Shown one piece after another: positions 21,560 through 32,235 of a DNA stretch of 64,000 bases. Below the pieces are notes generated by a model. The model was not told the origin of the DNA. It saw only the letters and a list, made by a program, of their open reading frames with translations, and ran no database searches. The DNA is taken from the NCBI GenBank assembly GCA_030762935.1, contig CM060890.1:70112265-70176264 (forward strand), written 5' to 3'. This DNA is from Hymenopus coronatus (lineage: Eukaryota; Arthropoda; Insecta; Mantodea; Hymenopodidae). Within the stretch, counting starts at the first letter, position 1. Each line of letters begins with the position of its first letter. The position numbers and the translations under genes are program-made.

Positions 21560-23848
21560 AAATCAGACAAACACAACTAGACAAAATATTGAAAAGAGCA
21601 TGTAATCAAGTGCTAAAAAGGAAAACACGACTAGGAAAATACAATTTGGCATATTGGCGGAATAAAGAGATTGCATGCTTAAAGAAACAGAGCACTAAAG
21701 CTCGAAGAAACGTGACTAGGATTAATAGGAAAAATAACATCGGAAAACACGAAAGGATACTCCTACATAACCAATATAGGGAAAGCCATAACGCCCTAAA
21801 AAGGCCATTAAGCTAGCAAAAAAGGAAGCGTGGGATCAATAATGTAGGGAAGTGGACGTAGATCCATGGGGCAAATGCTATAAATCAGAAATGGGCAAGA
21901 TAGGTAGTAACACGTTACACAACTCATGGAAGAAGAACAAATGTCTATTAAAAAAACATTATTTCCATAACATGAAATAAAAGCATGGCCAGAGATCAGA
22001 GTTAACAAAGAAGAAATTCCCTTGTGCACGAAAGAGGAAGTAAAAGATGCTGGGAAACGAATAAAAACAGGAAAAGCAGTGGATCCAGTAGAAACTCTCC
22101 CGAAGTAATTAAGGACAGAATATCCTGAAATCCTTGAAAAAGTCGCGAATAGACTGTTATTTGACGGAAGATACCCTAGACAATGGAAAGTAGCAAGACA
22201 GATCCTCATAGAGAAACCAAACAAAGCTAATGGAAGTGTATTGTACAGACCACTCTGCTTACTGAATGTAATAGGAACATTTTTCGAACAAATTATAAAC
22301 AAAAGATTAACAGAAGAGATAATAAAAAAAGAAAGATTTGCAGAGACACAATTTGGATTCAGGAAGGGTTTATCAACAAAGGATGAAATAGAAACAGTGA
22401 AACAAATCGTAGAAATGGAAGCAAAACCAAAAAACGAATTTCCAGTTATGATATCACTTGATGTGAAAAATACCTTTAATTCAGCACCCTGGAGAGGCAT
22501 AGTGAATGAACTCAAAAGAAGAGATGTGAACCCATATATAACAAAGATAGTCTGTAGCCATCTAGAAGATAGACAAACACTGATAGGCAAAAATACAAAA
22601 TTGGAAATGAGCTGTGGAGTGCCGCATGGATCGGTTCTAGGCTCCACGCTGTGGAACATATATTATGACTCTGTGCTAAAAAAAGATCTCCCAATGAAAC
22701 TAAAACTATAGCATATACTGATTTAGCACTAATAGTATACAGTAGAACAGAGGTAGAAGTAGAAGAAAAAATTTAATGGTCCTTGAACAAAATTGAAATC
22801 TGGATGATAGAAAAGGGGTTACTATTGGCACCAGAGAAAACAGAAATGGTTATACTGGAAGGTAGAAGAACTTTAAAAGAAATAACGGTTACATTTGGCA
22901 ACCAAGAAATAAAGTCCAGTAAACAAATAAAATATCTAGGTATCCAACTAGGCCAAAACTTAAACATGTGGCCAAATATTAAATTTGTAGCCGGCAAGCC
23001 AAAAAAAAGCATAGCCGCTATAAGCCGAATAATGCCAAACCTAAGAGGACCAAACCCAATGAAAAGGAGATTGCTCAGTAGTGCAGTAAATTCTATTATG
23101 CTGTACTGTGCGCCGGTTTGGTTCGCCTGGATCACAAAAGTAACATTTCGGAGATTAATGGAGAGGGTTCAAAGGAAGATTGCAATCCGTATCGCTAGCG
23201 CCTATAGCTAGAACGATACCTATACATCTGCTAGCACAAGAGAGAGTATATAAGAATAAAAAACCTGAAAACATGCAAGATGTTAACATAAGGGAATACA
23301 CGATACGGATGTGAAAGATGAATGGGCTCTGGAAACGGAGACAGCACAATGGACTAAACTATTGATACCGGATATTGAACCCTGACTGAACAGGACCCAT
23401 GGACAAGTTGGATATTATCTTACCAAATTTTCACAGGACATGGAAGATTTAAATTTACTTGCTCAAAATGAACTTGATAAACAGCGAAACTTGTGTGCAT
23501 TGTGGAAAAAAGGATACTCCAGAACACACGATTCTAGCATGCTAAAACTGGAACAAATACAGACAAAAATATGCCCAAAAAGCTGGACGAAATCTCACTA
23601 CAAGGAACATTATACTAGAAATGCTAGAAGGTGATAAAAATGGAAAATGGTTGTGCAAATGATAAACATTCTCAAAGATAAGGAAAAGGATGACAAAAGG
23701 GGTTGAATACTGATGCCACACATACTATGTAATGCTGAAAGGCGGTTTCCCTAATGTGTGCAGACTAGATAGGGGTTTTTAGTTGCTCAAACCCAATTCG
23801 TCACAAAGAATGGTGTCTTTTGAGGATTTTCCCCCTATCGATAAAAAA
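21560..23848 (+). pseudogene. R1-clade LINE, decayed ORF2 with 3' UTR
   Basis: Fragments follow the order of an R1-clade ORF2. A linker after the endonuclease position comes first (AYWRNKEIACLKKQ, 21648 on). Then comes the R1-type DPWG..Y motif (21861 on). The RT core at 22230-22700 holds YRPLCLLNVIG, QFGFRKGLST, SLDVKNTFNSAPW and GVPHGSVLGSTLWN. The thumb follows, with KIKYLGIQLG-like sequence (22925 on). A C-terminal zinc knuckle C-X2-C-X7-H-X4-C is encoded at 23492-23542. Lesions: no clear endonuclease; stops and frameshifts at 21815-22230; a frameshift near 22700; the catalytic YADD is reduced to YTD by a 3-base loss plus substitution; an in-frame TAA at 22774; a further frameshift before the zinc knuckle. 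The 3' end joins an ACT microsatellite. It is certainly inactive. Confidence 0.9.
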
Positions 23849-23929
<81 letters not shown>

Positions 23930-23942
23930 GCTACTGCTACTG

Positions 23943-23974
<32 letters not shown>

Positions 23975-24281
23975 AGTAGTACTGCTGCTGCTGCCCCTGC
24001 CCCTACTGCCACTGCTAACTTAATTACTTACTTACTTACTTACCTACTTACCTACCTACCTACCTACTTACCTACCTACTTACCTACCTACTTACCTACC
24101 TACCTACTTACCTACCTACTTACCTACCTACCTACCTACTTACTTACCTACCTACCTACCTACCTACCTACCTACTTACTTACCTACTTACCTACCTACT
24201 TACCTACTTACTTACCTACTTACTTACTTACTTACTACTGCTTCTGTTAGTGCTAGTGCTAGTGCTACTGCTACTGCTGCG
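23849..24281. repeat. Compound microsatellite (ACT)n-(GCT)n-(YTAC)n
   Basis: About 27 ACT units (23849-23929), then CTG/CTA-type triplets to about 24010, then roughly 55 tetranucleotide units of CTAC and TTAC (24016-24236), then triplets again (GTGCTA, CTGCTA). It begins directly at the end of the LINE 3' UTR. Poly-threonine and poly-leucine ORFs across it are artefacts. Confidence 0.97.
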
Positions 24282-24639
24282 ATTTCGAATAAACATGTAT
24301 TTATCACATTAAGAACTGAAAACAAGAAATTAATTCATAACTGAACTCCTAATTTAGGAATTTAATTTACTCTCAAACGGGGTCCCCAGTCACAGAGACA
24401 TTTGCGAAATATGTGAGTTTAGTCAGGGAGGGAAAAAGGGGGAGATTCAAAGGACGACCATACCCAGATAACGAAGGACATAAGTTTGGACAGTATCTGT
24501 AACGGTTTCAGATTGAACGGCTCTGATACCATGACCCAAACCACAAGCTTAGACTTTTCGGGGGTCCCTTGAATATTACCCTTATGATGCCGGAGAAGGG
24601 AAGAACGCCACATTGCACAAAACATCGCCGAACCTAAAC
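24282..24639. other. Non-coding stretch
   Basis: Nothing recognised. Confidence 0.5.
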
Positions 24640-24836
24640 CTGCCGAACACCGTCACTGGTCCTTCAACACTTACACAGATGATAAAAAACAAGAAATCAT
24701 TGACAGGAAATTGTGGGGGGGGGGTTGTAATGAATCTTTTCAGTATCCACCTGTATGGGTCAAGAAGGCTGCCATGGTAAGCAACCGCACGACAACCCGA
24801 ATTTGAGTCGCACACGTTATCGTGGCGCCACCTTGC
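24640..24836 (-). mobile_element. Possible SINE-1 related copy, very diverged
   Basis: The minus strand begins GGTGGCGCCACGATAACGTG, resembling the 5' edge of SINE-1 at 2297 (GGTGGCGCCGTGATTGAGTG), and has CAAATTCGGGTTGTCG at the B-box position. The body is poorly preserved. Confidence 0.4.
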
Positions 24837-24989
24837 TGTCTTTTGCCTCAGGAAGTGTGAAATATATTAACATCGCGAAAATGGTACTTAAATAAGATGT
24901 GCAAAATAAACAAATTGAACCCTACGACTCCAGGTCCTAGTATTAACCTATTAAAATAAAGCATTGTGAATTTGTAACGGAATGAAGTA

Positions 24990-25112
24990 GAGTGAGTATT
25001 TCCTTCTGTACCAAGTACATGTTTCGAGGTCCCGGAATTAAAAAAGATATATTTTTAGAAAGAGGTCCGAGTGTGTCCATATGTGTGTATGTGTGTGCAA
25101 CATAACTGTGGG
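24990..25112 (+). mobile_element. Repeat A copy 6, left fragment
   Basis: Recognisable by AAGTACATGTTTCGAGGTCC, TATATTTTTAGAAAGAGGTC, a GTGTGTATGTGTGTGC tract and ACATAACT. Repeat A sequence stops at about 25112 and resumes at 26283. Confidence 0.6.
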
Positions 25113-26282
25113 GCGGAATATGAAGTGGCCTCGGTGGGGCAAAAGCTGTGGATTGGTGTTGTAAAACCATTAACTGGTTTGAATTTGCCGCTGTATAAGG
25201 AGTTGGTAGCTCTTACTGTTGGCAAAACTGTAATTAGTTAGTCGCGCCAGACTTAATTGTTAGAGCCGTTTAAGTTTACTTATCGGCAGCAGATTACTTA
25301 TTCTGCCACGTTTTCTGTATTTTTCAGCTAGCTTCAGTCGGTGAGTACGAGATTCTTAACCTCCATGATTGGATGGTAGGATGTGATAATAAATGATTTG
25401 AATTTAAAAATTTCATAATATATGTGAACTTTTATTTGTTAACCTTCAAAACAATGTGATGCGTCAAGGCACGCTATTTTAACAGAATCCTCTTTTCAGA
25501 CAACTGTGTCACATATATACAGTATATTGTGTACTTACAATCAATCTCTTCTTGTTAAACAATACAATGCTATAATGTTTACTTAATCGTTACATAAGAG
25601 GTCTCGATTGGCAAGATAAACTCTTTACTTCCTTATCCCCGACGTCTATCTCATACGTCCCGGAAGTTTATTAAAATTTTACACATCTACACAATAGTTG
25701 AAGGTCAATGCTTTATACATTGTGATATGTCCGTCTCCATGAGAACAACAGATTTCCTTGTTTACATTTCCTGAAATACTAATTTATAATATATTTTTAT
25801 ACATCCATAATGATTTAAAATTAATGCATGTATATAATTTGCATGAAAATGTTCTTAAGCATAGCTAATATTTCATAAACAATATTTTGTTTCACTCTAT
25901 TCTTATACTTTGTTACCAGCATAAACAATTTATTGCAACCTGTGTCTGTTTACATTTAATATTATTCTCCTTCTCCCACATTACTGTTTTTAATTACATT
26001 TTATTATAATTATGCTTTTCTAAGCACCATTTTATAGCTATATGTTATGCATTATAATATGTTGTATACATTACACAACCTAGACTATGTTATTTTCCTA
26101 AAAGCACTCCATTTCAGGCTAATTTCGTGCGTATCGTGAGGCGATGACGTCGCGCTGCCATTTTATACATTCAATTCTTTGGCTTATTTTGCGAAGAATT
26201 ATATTTTATTATTTTATAACATTCCTTTAGTGCAGTATTGTTCCACTTTCTCTTGACTTGGTTTACCTAGCATTAAATCCTG
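25113..26282. other. Unclassified ~1.17 kb segment splitting Repeat A copy 6
   Basis: The left and right flanks fit consecutive parts of the Repeat A unit: the end of the TG-rich segment, then the GTTAAATAC / GTATCTTCCAAGGATA segment. The material between is therefore a probable insertion. It has no ORF, no clear terminal inverted repeat and no obvious target duplication. The first ~250 bases are less AT-rich and the rest is strongly AT-rich. A solo remnant of an unknown element is possible. Confidence 0.45.
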
Positions 26283-26994
26283 CGTCAACTGAAAGACTTA
26301 AGGTTTGTTAAATACAAGCATTGCTATTTAATTTTTGTATCTTCCAAGGATACGATACAGAGTTTGAAGAAAATACATCCACACAAACTCACTTTACATG
26401 GATTTTTATCTTTAAAATATCCGATTTTCTCAAAAACGACTTAAAATTTTTGATTAACATGTGTATGTTAAATATATTTACACGCGAATAAAATTTATAT
26501 CCTGAATTTGCTGTTAATAGCCTCTGAAGCACTTTCATTCTGAATTAGTCTTGCATAACTCGTAAACCATAAGAGATATAACACAAAATGTTAGATCTCA
26601 CTAAAAATACAATTACTTTTCCAACACGTTTTTCCCTTTTCCTTCTTTTTTTGTAGTGCTAACCATTTCTCAATAACTATTTGTTATTGGTTTCAATATT
26701 AAGATATCTCTACTTTTCTTAAAATGGTGGTCGTGGTCATTTTATATCTCTTTTGTTTTACTCCTGGACAGCTAAAAGAATCTAATTTCAACGTCATTGT
26801 GTAACGACACGTTTTAAAATATTTTACTATCACTTTGGCCTTGTTTCCTTTCTAATTACCAGAAACTAAGTAATAAGAAAATATCTGCTAATGTTTATCT
26901 CTTTTAAAGTGAAGTAAATTGAAGAATAATATTTTGTAATAACAGATTGTTTGCAGAACAGGATGAGAAAGTCATGTGAATGGACATCAGACTT
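26283..26994 (+). mobile_element. Repeat A copy 6, right part
   Basis: GTATCTTCCAAGGATACGAT, CTGAATTTGCTGTTAATAGC, AACCATAAGAGATATA and the right end GAGAAAGTCATGTGAATGG are all present in order. It is followed at once by the left end of copy 7, making a head-to-tail junction. Confidence 0.85.
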
Positions 26995-27003
26995 ATTATT
27001 CGT

Positions 27004-27123
27004 TTTACTTTCTCTATTACGTATGCACGATATAATAGAAATTGAAGGAATTTTGCATTCGAACCAAATTTTTGTACATGTTTTGAGTATTCCTTCCAAA
27101 AAGTAATTTTAAGGAAATGGTGA

Positions 27124-27159
<36 letters not shown>

Positions 27160-27732
27160 GTATGTCTGTGGGCATTATAATGCTTAACAAAAAAAACCGT
27201 TAAATACGAAACTTGATATTTAAGTTAAGTATCTTCCAAGGATGTGGTACGAAGATTTACAGAAAAATACTCCCAACTCAAACTACTCTTTTACAGAATA
27301 TTTTTCGAAATGTTTAAAAAATGACTTTAATTAAAATGCCGTACAAGTATATTGGCCTTGTCTACATGGCAAATAAAATTTATATTTTGATATTTTAGGG
27401 AGGCATGGCCATAAAGTCCTTTTTAATCTGTATGTCTTTTACATAACTGATTATCGGGATGCTCTGATTCTTTTCATCTCTTTTTTCTTTTACTCCTGAC
27501 CTCGGGAACAACTGAATTTTAATGCCAATCGCACAGCGACAACTTTTTAAAGATTTGAATATTCTTTAGCCTCTTGTGCACCCTTATTTCTCTTCTAATT
27601 TTAAGAAAATAAGTAATAAGACGTTTTTGGTAATGTTTATCTTGATTAGCATTATGTAGATAAAAGAATAATATTGTATAACAATATTTTGTATGTGGAA
27701 GAAATTGACGTCAGATGAATAGAGCACACATT
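27004..27732 (+). mobile_element. Repeat A copy 7, internally deleted
   Basis: Starts at TTTTACTTTCTCTATTACG only ~10 bases after the right end of copy 6. A TG microsatellite lies at 27125-27158. The mid part near 27440 is shortened. It ends at TGACGTCAGATGAATAGAGC, a diverged version of the usual right end. Confidence 0.85.
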
Positions 27733-28321
27733 TTTCTTTGCTTTTCTCTTAAAATATGTGACCTTTTCAGCTTATTCTATACATGTTGGTGAAAGGAACG
27801 AAAGCATAAAACAACACAACTCGTTTCCTTGAGTTTATTTTCCTTTTGTACTTGTGTAGCTGATGATTGAAGAGGACTATGTTTTGCTCATGTTCTACCC
27901 TTCTGAGATGAAGACAAACATTTCCCTTTCCACTTTCCAAGCTTTCTTGGGAACACTGCAAGTGCATGACAGAGCAAATAGAGGAAACGCCTTGCTCTTC
28001 TGAGAATTACCTAAGCTCCCAAATGCAACACAGTAAATTATAGCTTCCTGGAGCAAAGATCACACAGCGTCGTAAGCAAACCGTCAGGAAGCCTTCGATA
28101 TTTTGTAAATATCTGCAAGATGTAAAATAGAATTAATTACTGAACGTCTACAGAGGGAGCTTCATACTGATAATAAGAGGTGTGTTATTCTCAATGGACC
28201 TTTCTTCAGTGCATTAGCGTAATGAATGTGTCATAGAAGCATTCAGTTTGCACACTGCTGCACATTTCAATATTTAGTAAACTGTAATGTAAAACCACAC
28301 TGGTGACCAAATACTGTTTAT
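27733..28321. other. Non-coding stretch
   Basis: Nothing recognised. Confidence 0.5.
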
Positions 28322-29510
28322 CGTTTTCTTACTTTTCGTATTTAATACATAGTAAATAGAAGAGGTACTGTATTTCATGCGAAACTTTAATACCCAGATT
28401 ATACTGGCATTTTATGTTTTAATGACCTCTGAAATAAAAGTATTTTTAGAAAAATGTCCTCGTGTTATGTGTGTGTGTAAAGGACATAACTCAAAAATGA
28501 AAAGTCGGTTACATAACAGATATAATAAATAAGTTCAGCATCTTCCAAAGATTCAACAAAAACATTTTCAAGAAAATTTCTCCACCTCCAACTGCCCTTT
28601 ACATGAGGAATTTTTGACAATTTTGATTTTATCAAAAATGCTCCAACGATTTTGATCAAAATACCATATTCTTTATAGTTGACTTACCCTCTCCATATGC
28701 AAGACTGACACCCCCCTAGGATTTACAACCTGGAACGAGTGGTTGGCCTATAGCCAGGCATAAGTGTGAAAAAGTGGATGATATGAGGTGCAAGCGAGAG
28801 AGATGATAGGCAAGGTGATTATGGAGCAATTTCTGGAATGATTGGCGGGGGAAGCCGGAGGACACAGAAAAAACCCGCCCAGACGCCGTTTCGTCCACCA
28901 AAGCCCACATACCCGCCCTTGGAATCGAAACCGGGCCACCTATGTGGGAGGCGAGCGGCTTAGCCACTCAACGATAGCACAGCCGTATATCAGAAACAGG
29001 TATTTATAAGTCAAAAAAGTATGTGTTGAATTTTCTTGGAAATCCTCTTTATTATGGAGGACGCATGTAAACCCTAAGAGAAAGAGAAAACCTACTATCC
29101 ATAAATGTGGATCTCATTAAAACATAATTTATGTCATATACACTTTTATAGAGTTAGTCGTTTCCAAAATATTTCTTAGTATTGGTTTCAGTTTTAAACT
29201 CTTTGAAGTTTTCACAAATGTGAAGTCATCTTTCGTTTCATATCTCTCTTGTTTTACTCATGACATGCAAATGTAGCCGAATTTCAATGTTTCACATATC
29301 TACCAGCCTTTATAAAATTCGACTATTGCTGGTGTATCGACTAGTGTATTACCGTATTTCCATCCTACTTATAAGGAAACAAGAAATAAGACTATTTCTG
29401 CTAGGTTTTATCTCGAATAGCATTGTAGAGATAGAAGAATAATCTTTATGAAAGAATAGTTTGTTTGCAGAACATGTAGGAGTAGTCATGTGAATGGAAA
29501 ATGCCATATT
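28322..29510 (+). mobile_element. Repeat A copy 8, interrupted by a SINE
   Basis: The left end is degraded (ATACATAGTAAATAGAAGAGG). Then come TGTGTGTGTAAAGGACATAAC, CAACGATTTTGATCAAAATA, the SINE interruption at 28684-28987, and TGTTGAATTTTCTTGGAAAT. The right end is GTCATGTGAATGG. Copy 9 starts within about 10 bases. Confidence 0.82.
28684..28987 (-). mobile_element. SINE-1 copy inside Repeat A
   Basis: The minus strand has a head with GAGTGGCTAAGCCGCTCGCC and a B-box region mutated to CCCGGTTTCGATTCC. The body includes GGGCGGGTTTTTTCTGTGTC and CCCCCGCCAATCATTCC, then CTATAGGCCAACCACTCG and GGTTGTAAATCCTAGGGG. It matches 1937-2297 along its length. A target duplication is not clear. Confidence 0.85.
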
Positions 29511-29517
29511 TTGTTTT

Positions 29518-29660
29518 TCATTTTAGTTTTTCTGCAACGTACTATGTATAATGCAGGCAAAAAAATTGCATTTTACCCAAAAATTCGACGTTAAAATTTT
29601 AGCGCAATTTTACGAATGTTTTCAGATCTCCTGGATCAAAAAAGCATTTTGATAAAAATA

Positions 29661-29711
<51 letters not shown>

Positions 29712-30010
29712 CCGTATATGTGACAGTGAACAACATCACTCAAAAAAGGAAAATATCAAACCTATAATTAAATAAATTTACCAAACTCCCTTTACATGGA
29801 AAACTTAAAAAATGCTATTTATCTCGAATAGCTTCAACCGTTTTGATGAAAATATGCTATATTAAAGATAACATACCTTGAATTTTCTTGGAATAGCCTC
29901 TGAAGACCCTTTCATTCTGGATAACTTTTGCATTACTGGTAAACCGTAAGAAAAAGATAAAACTTGGAACACAAAAAACGTAGGCTTTAATAAAACAGCG
30001 TAAAAATTAA
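29518..30010 (+). mobile_element. Repeat A copy 9, right-truncated
   Basis: Begins TTTTAGTTTTTCTGCAACGT and carries a (TG)n(AG)n microsatellite at 29662-29710 in the position used by other copies. It continues through CTTGAATTTTCTTGGAATAG and AAACCGTAAGAAAAAG, then stops near 30010. It is the last of the head-to-tail series that starts at 26283. Confidence 0.82.
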
Positions 30011-30260
30011 TGTCAGATGGAAGGGAAGCAAAGCCTTGTCGTAAATTTATGGCCCGTAAAAGAGTCTCAATCTTGAATGGGACCTGAGATCCACAGCAGT
30101 TAAAGAGTGTTCACAAATAAAGCTCAATTTACATTTTGAGGCGGGATCTGGTGCTGGGCTGCGCAGCGACGACTGGTCCTATCTTCCCCTTCCTCTCTGA
30201 GGCGTCGCAGCTGGTGCAGACGATTCCTGACGCTCTTTTCTTTTATTTTTTTTAACATAA

Positions 30261-30297
30261 TACAGTACCGGAGTCTGATCAGGACTCCGGCACTGTA
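30261..30297. repeat. Short perfect-looking hairpin
   Basis: The arms TACAGTACCGGAGTC (30261-30275) and GACTCCGGCACTGTA (30283-30297) pair at 14 of 15 positions around a 7-base loop (TGATCAG). T-runs flank it, so on the minus strand it looks structured, but a terminator role is not implied in a eukaryote. Confidence 0.9.
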
Positions 30298-30394
30298 TAC
30301 ACTACTTTTATTTACCTTTTTCTTTTTACTTTGTTTTACCGTATTATTACTGTTTATTACTGTTTTCTTACTTTTACAACACACACACAACAAA

Positions 30395-30500
30395 CATATG
30401 ACATCCCTGCCCAAGGCGGGAATCGAACCCACGATCCCCAGCGCTACGAAGCACCAAAGCAGGACGCCTTGGCGAGCGCGGCCATGGGGACCGGCACACT
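30395..30500 (-). mobile_element. tRNA(Leu/Ser)-like SINE head
   Basis: The minus strand reads TGGCCGCGCTCGCCAAGGCG (A-box region resembling class II tRNAs), then a long variable segment, then GTGGGTTCGATTCCCGCC (strong B box). The segment toward 30360 is A/C-rich on the plus strand (T/G-rich tail on the minus strand). Acceptor stem pairing is not seen, so it is SINE-like and not a working tRNA. Confidence 0.65.
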
Positions 30501-30727
30501 CTTCAGCTCTTTGCGGACTCAGCGGCAAGCAATTGAGAGATTTATGTTTAGCTCAAGGTATAGAGCGACGATGATCTCAAGGAGTGGTGATCTCAAAATA
30601 AACGTCGGCACTTTCATTAACTCAAATGTTTATTTGCCTTCACAAGCGTTCTGGGGAACAGTTCCTGAAGCGATTCTATCTCCTTAATTTCTCCCGCAAT
30701 AGAGCGTAACACTTGAACTTACGCGGC

Positions 30728-31040
30728 GATAATTTCAATTGTTACTTTTTACGCAAGTTCCACGCGGTGTTACATCACGACAGTGGTTGAATCACAATTA
30801 TTACATTTCGACTTTTTGTAGACACAACTTTTTAGCGCGGATTACTTATTACAAGCGCCACAGATTCCGCGTGACGTTACGTTTCATCAGTGCTTAGAAT
30901 CTTAACAATAATATTTGCGAACACTTTACTATTTGGCGTGGATTTCTTGTTCTGAGCGTCACAGGTTCCGCGTGACGTTAAATTTAATAGTGCCTGAAAA
31001 TTCGGGCGAACACTCTTCATTTATTGTAAATTCTATCCAC
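30728..31040 (+). repeat. Three diverged ~105-bp tandem units
   Basis: Units start near 30728, 30833 and 30937. The second and third share GCGGATTACTT / GCGTGGATTTCTT and TTCCGCGTGACGTTA. The first has TTCCACGCGGTGTTACATCA at the matching place. Each unit holds a GCG-TGACGTTA block about 50 bp in. No frame stays open across all three with a recognisable product. Confidence 0.6.
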
Positions 31041-32235
31041 GCACAAAAGTCTCAACGTGCTGTCTCAGTGGACCATTTTGGCCCCGAAAATAGCTTGGGG
31101 TGCGCTTCTAACCTGACGTAATCATTTCCAATTGCTCAATACGTCTTTCACGTGATTCTTGACCTCAATTTGTATGTCACATCCATTTTATCTTTCCGAG
31201 ACGTGACTACACAAAAGCATATTTTCCCTCTTATAATACACAAAATCAGTTATCATAAACAACTGAAATCTTAGCTTGAGAACTCTTGGGTTAAAGTTAG
31301 AAAATGCTTTCCAGGAACAGTCTCTCTGAACTTTCAATATACATAATGACAATAAATGCATGATATTATACTTAGCAATTAACTTAAACAATCTAATTAC
31401 TTAAAATATAGGCTAATGCGCTCCCTCAGCTGGGCATCAATCCGTCTCAATTTTCACAAGTTTTCTAAGATTGGAGTACTTCTACACAAAACTCTATGAA
31501 AATTGGCTAGTAGGTATATGTATTGTACATGCCACTATCCACATTAAACATAATTAGACATATGAAATTACTTAGAAAAATTACAAATAATATGACTGAC
31601 ACCTTTGGATTACTTCCTGTTGAGCATAAGTACTGCAGGATTATTTATCGGCTAAAAGCAGTCATGGATGAGATAATGCGCTTCAAAGGGGTGCCGGTTC
31701 AGGATTTAAAATTTCCCAAATTTACTCAGAAGATATGCTGTTGTATTTTTGAGCGGTTATATATACATATATATATTAAAATTTATACATTTTGTCATAG
31801 AATAGGAGGAGATTGCATAACTACTAATAAATTAAGTACAACTTCTAGAAAATGTGAGCACCCCAGAACCAAATCTTGGCCGAACTACTGTAATAAAACG
31901 GTGGATATTTTTATGTTAGTATTTTCTGGAAAAAGTTTTGTAATTTTAGCGGTTTATGGCGGGATTTTACCGTCGATATAGTGCATTTTAATTGATTTCT
32001 TTGTCAAACTGCTTAGGACACTACATCTACAATCACCGCTGCTCAAAGATAACATTCCTTAGTACCTCAAGATTACGGACAATGGTGCCGACCTCACGAT
32101 GTACAAGCTGAAGCCCACCGCCGATTCTGCACCACCTTAATAGCTTGTGGTGCTATGCAATGCAGAATCAATATCCAGGACGACAGTAATGACAGCATCC
32201 TTCTTCATCAGGTTTCCACAAAACTACCACAAAAT
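31041..32235. other. Non-coding stretch with one unrecognised ORF
   Basis: A plus-strand ORF of 152 codons (31523-31981) is among the longest unexplained ones in the window. It has no domain, signal peptide or transposon motif I recognise. Its composition is AT-driven (many I, K, T, Y), so chance is likely. Nothing else is seen. Confidence 0.45.

Noticed and set aside
21808..22659. 283-codon minus-strand ORF, the longest in the window
   Set aside because: It is antisense to the R1-clade reverse transcriptase, whose sense-strand motifs are unmistakable. The antisense frame is open by chance.
23779..24250. ORFs of poly-threonine, poly-leucine, poly-valine and LTYLPTY repeats
   Set aside because: Translations of the compound microsatellite; no coding evidence.
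30395..30500. Candidate tRNA-Leu or tRNA-Ser gene on the minus strand
   Set aside because: Promoter boxes resemble a class II tRNA, but no closed acceptor stem is found and the flank looks retroposon-like.
31523..31981. 152-codon ORF as a host gene
   Set aside because: No recognisable domain, AT-driven composition and no splice or promoter context; kept only as an unassigned ORF within a non-coding stretch.
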